Shown here one piece after another: positions 1-6,766 of a stretch of DNA of 43,331 bases. The position numbers were made by a program, and so were the translations under genes. The first letter of the stretch is position 1. Every line of letters begins with the position of its first letter. This stretch comes from Erythrobacteraceae bacterium (GTDB taxonomy: Bacteria; Pseudomonadota; Alphaproteobacteria; Sphingomonadales; Sphingomonadaceae), in NCBI GenBank assembly GCA_027487015.1, contig JAIYEK010000231.1, forward strand, positions 1 to 43,331, written 5' to 3'. Below the pieces are notes generated by a model. It ran no database searches, was not told the DNA's origin, and saw only the letters and a program-made list of their open reading frames with translations.

Positions 1-1721
1 CAGCGCTTTGGCTGCCCCGACAAACCCCGAGTGCGGTCGTGGCGGAACTGGTAGACGCGCAACGTTGAGGTCGTTGTGGGCGAAAGCCCGTGGAAGTTCG
101 AGTCTTCTCGACCGCACCATTTCCGGTCAAAGCTGGGCACCGAGCCCTGCGCTCTTGCGAGAGCAGCGACCCCTTGGGCAAGGGCGTCAGTTTCGCCTTC
201 GATCTTGATCCGTTCGCCAACGCGGACCGTCTTCACGAAGGCATGAACGATTTTTTGGCGCGCTTTCGAATCGCCTTCGATCAGCCGCTGCCTAACGACC
301 TCTCCGAACCTCGTCACGGCTGCAGGCGTTATGCTAGTGGGGCCGCGATCAAGCTGCTGGCGCAGGGAGGCGACGGTCGCGTTCAGCCCGTCGATTTCTG
401 CTCTGCGGTTCTTCAAACGCTCCCGGACATCAGCATCCCGCGCCGACATTGTTCCCAGCTCAATTGCATCGTGGATCCTGCTGAGCCGCTTGCGCGCTTC
501 ATCGAGTTGCTCCTCTGAGCGCTGAAGATCCGCAAGCTTACGGGTCCGCGCCTCGTCGGAAGTGTCGAGCATTTTCTGGAGCAGCGGACGCAGTCTCTCC
601 TCGGAAAAGATTTCCTCGGCGACCGCTTGGGTCACAAGTGCATCAAGCTTCTCAGCGCGAACCTTTGGGCAACCACAGGATGATGCGCCACGGTTCACGG
701 CTGAATTGCACGCATAATACTTGTATTGTCCTGACTTCCCAGTGCGAATGGTCATCCCGCAGCCGCAGCCAGACATTCCGCACCGGGCGACACCGACAAG
801 CAACGTGGTGCCCGCCACTACGTGGGGCGGAGTGACCCGGGGCGCGCGAGATGCGCGCAACGCAGCAACGCGGTCAAACTGCTCCTGTGATATGAGCTGA
901 GGACAATCGACCCAAATCCACTCGTCCTCAGGTAGCAGGTTACCAAGCTCATCCACCTTCGAACCAGGGAAACGCCCAAGATAGTGCGGTCGTTGAAGAA
1001 GATCCGCGACATTTGAGTTGTGAAACTTCCTGCCACGCAATGTGTAGCCATTGGCGTTGAGATGCTCTGCAATCGCGCGGGCTCCCATCGGTGACCCGTC
1101 GAACCCGCGTTCCGCCAGATCAAAGATGAGCCTTACGACCTCGGATTCAGCCTCGTTTACGAATAGCTTCTTTTTTTCCTTCTTGCTCCGGACCTCAGCC
1201 GTTCGCGACTCATAACCGAGCGGCACCACTCCGCCAGGCCAAAACCCTTCTGCTGCAGTTCCACGCAGGCCCCGTCTCGTATTGAAGGCGGCTTTGATGA
1301 CATATTCCTGATCTTGCCATGAAGTCACCAACTTCATCAGCAGCCCATTATGACCGGGCTGAAACTCCTGCAAGACGAAGCGAAGGGTGACACCTGCTCG
1401 CCGTAGCCTGCCTTCCATCAATATGCTGAACTCTACGTCGCGCGCGATCCGCGCCATATCAGTTGCAACGATGAAATCGACGGGGTGATCATCGCCAGTC
1501 GCAAGATCGATCATACGATTGAACTGAGGCCGATTCCAATCGCTTCCCGACAGTCCTGGTTCATCAAAAACGTCGACCAGCTCGAAACCGTTCTTAGCGC
1601 AGTAAGCCGCAAGATCGGCAGCCTGTTGCTTTCGAGATGTCAAATTTTCTGCCTGTTCGGCAGTCGAAACGCGAACATATGCGTAGGCGCGTGGTTTACG
1701 GCGCAGCTCATGGACGCTCAT
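1..1721 (-). CDS. Large serine recombinase (resolvase N-term, recombinase domain, zinc ribbon, coiled-coil); stop codon lies beyond the left window edge
   Basis: Hand translation from ATG at 1721: MSVHELRRKPRAYAYVRVSTAEQAENLTSRKQQAADLAAYCAKNGFELVDVFDEPGLSGSDWNRPQFNRMI...; zinc ribbon CGMSGCGCGMTIRTGKSGQYKYYACNS..GASSCGCPK; frame still open at position 1. Confidence 0.9.
   Translation of the reverse strand, partial: MSVHELRRKPRAYAYVRVSTAEQAENLTSRKQQAADLAAYCAKNGFELVDVFDEPGLSGSDWNRPQFNRMIDLATGDDHPVDFIVATDMARIARDVEFSILMEGRLRRAGVTLRFVLQEFQPGHNGLLMKLVTSWQDQEYVIKAAFNTRRGLRGTAAEGFWPGGVVPLGYESRTAEVRSKKEKKKLFVNEAESEVVRLIFDLAERGFDGSPMGARAIAEHLNANGYTLRGRKFHNSNVADLLQRPHYLGRFPGSKVDELGNLLPEDEWIWVDCPQLISQEQFDRVAALRASRAPRVTPPHVVAGTTLLVGVARCGMSGCGCGMTIRTGKSGQYKYYACNSAVNRGASSCGCPKVRAEKLDALVTQAVAEEIFSEERLRPLLQKMLDTSDEARTRKLADLQRSEEQLDEARKRLSRIHDAIELGTMSARDADVRERLKNRRAEIDGLNATVASLRQQLDRGPTSITPAAVTRFGEVVRQRLIEGDSKARQKIVHAFVKTVRVGERIKIEGETDALAQGVAALARAQGSVPSFDRKWCGREDSNFHGLSPTTTSTLRVYQFRHDRTRGLSGQPKR
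33..119 (+). tRNA. tRNA-Leu (anticodon GAG)
   Basis: GCGGTCGTGGCGGAACTGGTAGACGCGCAACGTTGAGGTCGTTG...GGAAGTTCGAGTCTTCTCGACCGCACCA: acceptor stem GCGGTCG/CGACCGC, anticodon stem CAACG/CGTTG around TTGAGGT, variable arm, T-loop GTTCGAGTC, encoded CCA. Confidence 0.95.
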
Positions 1722-1789
1722 ACATCTACTCCCACCTGCATCCTCCTGACGGCATGCCCACCAATACTGTCAGGAGGATTATTGCAGTC

Positions 1790-2095
1790 TTAGTCAAACA
1801 ACTGGACGCCCACAGCTTGGCATCGGTCAGCCAGAATTTCGCGGTTTTTGTCATCAGAGAAAGCTGCGCGCCCCCCTTCGACAAAAATCGCACCCGCGTC
1901 GCGTGCGGCGACCAAGTCCATCAGAACATTGATCGCTGCATGCTCGTCATCGAGATCGCGGACTATCTCCACCATGTCATAGCCTGCGGTTTGGGCCGTG
2001 AACCGCAGCATCGTGTCCTCGAGCCCGCTGGCAGCGCGGACGCGCCTTGGCCTTGTCCCGCGGGCCGGTCGGTAACCTATCGCTGTCCTACTCAT
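1790..2095 (-). CDS. Small protein resembling a degenerate resolvase N-terminal domain
   Basis: ORF MSRTAIGYRPARGTRPRR...YDMVEIVRDLDDEHAAINVLMDLVAARDAGAIFVEGG...; begins like resolvases (AIGYxR) but lacks the catalytic Ser context; start overlaps upstream ORF stop (ATGAGTAG). Confidence 0.6.
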   Translation of the reverse strand: MSRTAIGYRPARGTRPRRVRAASGLEDTMLRFTAQTAGYDMVEIVRDLDDEHAAINVLMDLVAARDAGAIFVEGGRAAFSDDKNREILADRCQAVGVQLFD

Positions 2096-2258
2096 TGAAT
2101 ACCTCCTTCAGTCCGTCCTCGCCGAGAAGTTCGAGAAGCAGGCGCGCGAGGACGTCCTCCGAGACCGGAGACGCTTGCCACTCGATTTCAATGGGGATGT
2201 CGGTGAGCGGCAGCACGGTCGACACACGTGGGCCGCCGTTTATAGCACCTTTGCCCAT
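2088..2258 (-). CDS. 56-aa hypothetical protein
   Basis: Hand translation MGKGAINGGPRVSTVLPLTDIPIEIEWQASPVSEDVLARLLLELLGEDGLKEVFNE*; 8-nt overlap with next start; same strand as the recombinase module. Confidence 0.6.
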   Translation of the reverse strand: MGKGAINGGPRVSTVLPLTDIPIEIEWQASPVSEDVLARLLLELLGEDGLKEVFNE

Positions 2259-2296
2259 GACGATCATCCGTTCCGATCTTGCCGTCCCAGATTGAC

Positions 2297-3325
2297 TCAG
2301 CTGTTCACGCCGAGAGCGCGGCTCGCCAAAAGCGATGTGACCTCCGCCATCACCTTTTCGAACACCAGCCTGGACTCGTCCTGCGTGAGGGTGTGCGGCA
2401 AGGAGATTGCCGCCCCTCCGGCGCGCGCTGGCGCGAAACCGAGGTGAGCATCAGTGCCGGGAATTGGATGTTTTTTGCCGACGTGACGCGCGCGGGGGCG
2501 TTGCTCGTCGGGCTGCTTCAGATCGAGCCGCTTACAGCATTCAGCATGCGAGATTGCGTCCTCTGAACTCTTCAACTCCAAGATGAGTTGCCGGACCCTC
2601 TCATGAAACTGCTCAAGTCGACTTGCACCATGCATTGGGTTGGCTTCGTCCGCAGCCGCGAGATCCTTGACCTTCCGGGCAAAAGATTCCCAAAGCCCGA
2701 CCGGGATGCGTGCAGGATCGGTGATTATGTCGGCGAGATCCGGGTAGCAATCCTCCGCCCGAGCGGCGCCAATAAGCTGCGAGATCCGGGCCACGGTGAG
2801 CGTTTCATCACCCAAAATCCGCAGTTCCTGCGCGATCTGGACGTAAGTCCGTCCCGCTGCCGAAAGAATAAGCGCCCTGCGCGCCTGCGCCATGGGTTCG
2901 CGCTTGCTGCGTGCCGAGTTGTTTTGCGATCTGATGCGTAGCGCTTCGTCCGCGTCGACGATCTCAATTTCGACGAGCGCGTCGGAATCGAGCTCAACGA
3001 TCGCCGCGAGGAGCACCGAACCGTCAACGACCTGCAGGCCGCACTCAGTGACGACCACAGGAAAAGGTCTCCAGTTCCACGGCTCCGCAGCTCTCGCCAG
3101 CGCTGCATCGTGATCGCCATCTTCCTTGTGCCTACGTTCATGCTGCGGCGCTCTTGCTAGAAGATCACGAGCTTGCACGCGGCGATTGTGGCCATTCGGT
3201 GCATTACTGTTTGGTGAGTTTGGAGGGGCACTTCCTACTTCGGTATTCGTAATGTTCGGCATGCCGAAAAGGTCGCGATCAAACGGCTCTGAAGCCGAAA
3301 GCCTGTCTGCTGCTGTATTCTCCAT
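2297..3325 (-). CDS. ParB/KorB-like DNA-binding protein
   Basis: 342-aa ORF; N-terminal segment PFPVVVTECGLQVVDGSVLLAAIVELDSDALVEIEIVDADEALRIR (ParB-like core) then HTH-like GRTYVQIAQELRILGDETLTVARISQLIGAA; SD GGAGG upstream. Confidence 0.55.
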   Translation of the reverse strand: MENTAADRLSASEPFDRDLFGMPNITNTEVGSAPPNSPNSNAPNGHNRRVQARDLLARAPQHERRHKEDGDHDAALARAAEPWNWRPFPVVVTECGLQVVDGSVLLAAIVELDSDALVEIEIVDADEALRIRSQNNSARSKREPMAQARRALILSAAGRTYVQIAQELRILGDETLTVARISQLIGAARAEDCYPDLADIITDPARIPVGLWESFARKVKDLAAADEANPMHGASRLEQFHERVRQLILELKSSEDAISHAECCKRLDLKQPDEQRPRARHVGKKHPIPGTDAHLGFAPARAGGAAISLPHTLTQDESRLVFEKVMAEVTSLLASRALGVNS

Positions 3326-3422
3326 GGTGTCCTCCGTTGGTTAGAGGACACCTCCGTTAAGCAGTTGGGCGCTATCTGTGGAACAGGTTTCGCTATATAG
3401 TCGAATTATATAAAACAGTCAC

Positions 3423-5219
3423 TTAAGTGGCGATAACGCATGTTTTCGGCTTTTTTTGCGTCAGAGAATATTTCATGCGCCGCTGGTGCTTCCCTGCGAC
3501 CGGAGCGCGGCGATGCTTTGCCTTTGCCAGTGCAGATCCTACTCCTTTCGGCGCGACCGCGAATGACCTCGAAAGGCTGATAGAAGTGGGGACTTCGATC
3601 ATGGCGGCAGACAATTCTAACGCCACCGTCAGTTCTCCCAACTTCATCTTGGAGACCGACTTTCCGGTTTTGCCGATAATGGGGCTGTAGAGCGGATCAA
3701 GTCGGCTTACCTCGTCGGTCAGAGCGCCAAACCACTGATCGAGCGATGCGGTTGATCGCTCCGTGGACCATGCCGCCGGAAGCGGATATACGCGTGCAAA
3801 AGGGTTCTTCTGCTCATCATGTAAACCTCGGCGTGAAAGCGCGCCGTATCTTTTGCGGAGTTCGTTTACCCACGGCGCGCCCCAATCGGGATCATCATAG
3901 AGGAATTCATGAAGAGGGCTTTCCGCAGCAGGCTGAAACAGATCAAATGCCTTACGTTGAATCACCCTCCCGAGCCTGCCTTGCGCCGCTCGTTCAGATT
4001 TCGACCTTGGCTTTGCACGAGTTTCGGAAATTGCCGCAGATGCGGTCGCTGCGTCTGAACACGATCCCTTCCTCTTGCGTGACTGCGGAGCGTGGGACAG
4101 TCGGGCCACGAGTTCAGCAGCCGCTTCGTCGACATCCAGATGCGCAAGCACATTGAGCGCAAGTCGCAGGAATGCGGAGTGAAGGCCGAAGGGGCATAAG
4201 TTCTGCGACGCGACAACCTCTGGGAAGCGCTGGTGGCAGGAGAAGAAATATATCAAAAGAAAGTCTAGGGGCGAAAAGCCCATGATCGAATGATATCGCA
4301 AGCCTTCTGGAGCATCTGCGCGATGGCGCGCTGCACGAAGCGGTTTCAGAAAACCGGCCGCAACACGCGCGTGATTGTCCGGGTCGCCGACGGTAATGTC
4401 ACCAATGCCGAAAACATCGGCAAACAACAAAACAGGCTCCAGATCGGCGAAAATGAATGCCTTGGATCTTCCCACACAGGTATGGCGAAACAGCTTCAGG
4501 TGAGCTTTGACATAATCGCAGGTCCGCTCAAACTCCAACGCCTGCTCGAGCACGAAGATGACTGCACCGACAACGTCCATGCGCTTGATTAGATGGCCAC
4601 AATGCCTCTCGAACTCAGGTGTGGCGGCCAGCCCGTCATGGCGGACTGACTCCAATAATGCCTTGAGATCGCCCCTCCAGGCATATGCCATCGCTTTACA
4701 ATTGCGCTCTTTCGACTTTTGAAAAATCGACAGGACGCCCAATGCCGCGGCTACAGCAGCAGGTGTGGGGTGGCGGCACAGTCCCAAGGCCTGTTCAACC
4801 AGCGGATCTATCGACTGCTCGGCTGCTTCCCATTCCCCTTGAGCGAAGTTGTGCAAATAACGAAAACGATAATCGCAGATCCCGGCCAGCTCCTTTTCGT
4901 CCGGGTGCCCTGTTTTGGAGTAACCCGTGGCCGGGTTCAGCCGCAGCGCCACCTTTTCGAGGTCCTTGTCCTTCCCAGAACCTCTGGCCAAGGGAACTCT
5001 GAGGCCGGCGCTCGTCCAAGGCTGCGCTGGCAATGTCACGCCAAGGGCCGCCATGCTGCTTGTCGTGCTGGCGCTGCTCATTGCCTTAATGAGCGCGGGC
5101 CTTTGGTAGTCGAGTTCATCGACGATCACGTCGGCCAGCTTGTCCGTCCACCGCCTGCTGTCGGACGAGGGTAGAGCCCGAAGCGGCCCGCTAAACCGAG
5201 GTCTTTTACGCATTCCCAT
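3423..5219 (-). CDS. Hypothetical protein (~598 aa)
   Basis: ORF 3423-5372; probable start MGMRKRPRFSGPLRAL at 5219 overlaps the stop of the upstream ORF (5206). Confidence 0.7.
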   Translation of the reverse strand: MGMRKRPRFSGPLRALPSSDSRRWTDKLADVIVDELDYQRPALIKAMSSASTTSSMAALGVTLPAQPWTSAGLRVPLARGSGKDKDLEKVALRLNPATGYSKTGHPDEKELAGICDYRFRYLHNFAQGEWEAAEQSIDPLVEQALGLCRHPTPAAVAAALGVLSIFQKSKERNCKAMAYAWRGDLKALLESVRHDGLAATPEFERHCGHLIKRMDVVGAVIFVLEQALEFERTCDYVKAHLKLFRHTCVGRSKAFIFADLEPVLLFADVFGIGDITVGDPDNHARVAAGFLKPLRAARHRADAPEGLRYHSIMGFSPLDFLLIYFFSCHQRFPEVVASQNLCPFGLHSAFLRLALNVLAHLDVDEAAAELVARLSHAPQSRKRKGSCSDAATASAAISETRAKPRSKSERAAQGRLGRVIQRKAFDLFQPAAESPLHEFLYDDPDWGAPWVNELRKRYGALSRRGLHDEQKNPFARVYPLPAAWSTERSTASLDQWFGALTDEVSRLDPLYSPIIGKTGKSVSKMKLGELTVALELSAAMIEVPTSISLSRSFAVAPKGVGSALAKAKHRRAPVAGKHQRRMKYSLTQKKPKTCVIAT

Positions 5220-5835
5220 CGAGCGCCTCCGCCGCGGAGTTGAAAGCCGTTCGGGCTCGCAGATATTCGGGGTGAACCGTGCCTCGGAAGCTCTCCCAAC
5301 TGCGCAGGTCAGTTTTGGCTTTCCTGATCGCTTCGAGATTGGCGTCGAGCGCGTCCCGCAGAGCAATGGCACTTTCTTTGAAGGTTTCCAGAAGCGAAAT
5401 CGCCAAATCTAGGGGCAACTTCGGCGGTGGTGCGTATTCGGGAAGCAATTCTAGCGCAGCCTTCGCGGCTTCCCAGGTTCCTGGCATGATCTCACCACGA
5501 GCAAAGATTGCTTGCTGCGCCGACGAGATCTCCCAAGGCGGCACTGGGTCTGACCTGGCGCCATGCAGCTCTTGCCACCAGGGCAGGCACAAATGACACC
5601 GTTCTAGCGTTGCCTCGACTTCTGAACGCTCTGCTCTTGAAGCCGATATTTGGGCATTAAGGTAATGCGCGAAGAGCTCCGAACGAGCTGACTCCAGTTG
5701 CGCCGCGTCCGTAGGCCGACCGCCTGCTACCGCCTTGTCGAGTTCGGCATCTATTTCTGCAAAACAGGAATCATAGTCGTCGAGGGTCGCCACGATCCAT
5801 TTTGATCCGCTTGGGCTCGTCCAAGTCAGCGTCAT
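5206..5835 (-). CDS. Hypothetical protein (209 aa)
   Basis: ORF MTLTWTSPSGSKWIVATLDDYDSCFAEIDAELD...; start overlaps upstream stop by 4 nt (5832-5835). Confidence 0.75.
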   Translation of the reverse strand: MTLTWTSPSGSKWIVATLDDYDSCFAEIDAELDKAVAGGRPTDAAQLESARSELFAHYLNAQISASRAERSEVEATLERCHLCLPWWQELHGARSDPVPPWEISSAQQAIFARGEIMPGTWEAAKAALELLPEYAPPPKLPLDLAISLLETFKESAIALRDALDANLEAIRKAKTDLRSWESFRGTVHPEYLRARTAFNSAAEALDGNA

Positions 5836-6569
5836 TTCACCCTCCTATAACGGGGGTTGGCTGCAACATCGTGCAACCATAGAAACGCAGCCCTGCGGTC
5901 CGGTATTTCCGGAAACTCAATGTCGAGGCATTCAACCGTATAGCGCACCAGCCACAGCTGCTTACCCGACGGCGGCTTACGCAGCATTGCAGCCAGAGTT
6001 CCCTCGTCGAGGGTTTTCAAAAAGGCCTGTGTGCGATCAACGTAGGCGTCGTATTTGCGGCGCCATTCCTCATATCTGCCGCGATCTTCAAGCATGGCTG
6101 CGGCGCGATTGAGGAAGATCATCAGTGCTTCGCCCATGGTCTTGCCGGCGATGAAGCCCGCTTTCCAATGATCGAGGACAACATCGTCATCCAGAACGTC
6201 CTTCGGCCGCATGGCAAGGAAGCCATCGAGCGCCCTCGCATCGTGCGCCGAAAATCCATAAGCCGTCAGGACGGCACCAATGGTAATTTGGTGGTAAACA
6301 TCTTGCGGATCGCGATAGGCAACTTCGCCAGGCACGATCTGCTCCAAGGCCGCGCCTCTTTCTATTGCCTTCAATTCTGCAGACACGCGGCTCAGTTCGC
6401 GCACCACCTCGGTCAGCGGAATTTCACTTGCGGTAGGTCGAATCGTATTCATTCGCCGGAACATAGCGTAAACATAAATCTCGGCCAATAGATAATCTGC
6501 AATGTGTTTTACTTTTGACTGCCCAGTTAACTGAACGTTCTCAGTCAAGAAGCTATCCGCAGCACCCAT
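5832..6569 (-). CDS. Hypothetical protein (245 aa), first gene of a three-gene operon
   Basis: ORF MGAADSFLTENVQLTGQSKVKHIADYLLAEIYVYAMFRRM...; 4-nt overlap with next ORF. Confidence 0.75.
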   Translation of the reverse strand: MGAADSFLTENVQLTGQSKVKHIADYLLAEIYVYAMFRRMNTIRPTASEIPLTEVVRELSRVSAELKAIERGAALEQIVPGEVAYRDPQDVYHQITIGAVLTAYGFSAHDARALDGFLAMRPKDVLDDDVVLDHWKAGFIAGKTMGEALMIFLNRAAAMLEDRGRYEEWRRKYDAYVDRTQAFLKTLDEGTLAAMLRKPPSGKQLWLVRYTVECLDIEFPEIPDRRAAFLWLHDVAANPRYRRVK

Positions 6570-6587
6570 ACTTAAGTGGCCTTAAGT
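6570..6587. promoter_or_regulatory. Dyad ACTTAAG-TGGC-CTTAAGT abutting a start codon
   Basis: Direct reading: 7-bp inverted arms with 4-bp spacer immediately upstream of the minus-strand ATG at 6569. Confidence 0.5.
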
Positions 6588-6689
6588 TGGCTCTCGCTAT
6601 CTGACAGCATTTTCTATGTCCCACTTTGCCGCTTTTGATTGCTGGCCTACCAACCATATGAGACAATCATTCTGAGTTTTTGGAGGTTA

Positions 6690-6766
6690 GGGGTGGGTCT
6701 AGGCGAAATAAATGTTGCCCACTTTAGCTGGCCAAGACCCACCCCCCGTTTTGCAGACCCACCCCC
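6690..6766. repeat. Three copies of AGACCCACCCC (one inverted, two direct at 20-bp period); operator or oriT candidate
   Basis: GGGGTGGGTCT 6690-6700; AGACCCACCCC 6735-6745 and 6755-6765; the last copy abuts the relaxase ATG at 6767. Confidence 0.75.

Noticed and set aside
818-1123. 101-aa minus-strand ORF in the track
   Set aside because: Out of frame with the convincing recombinase reading covering the same DNA.
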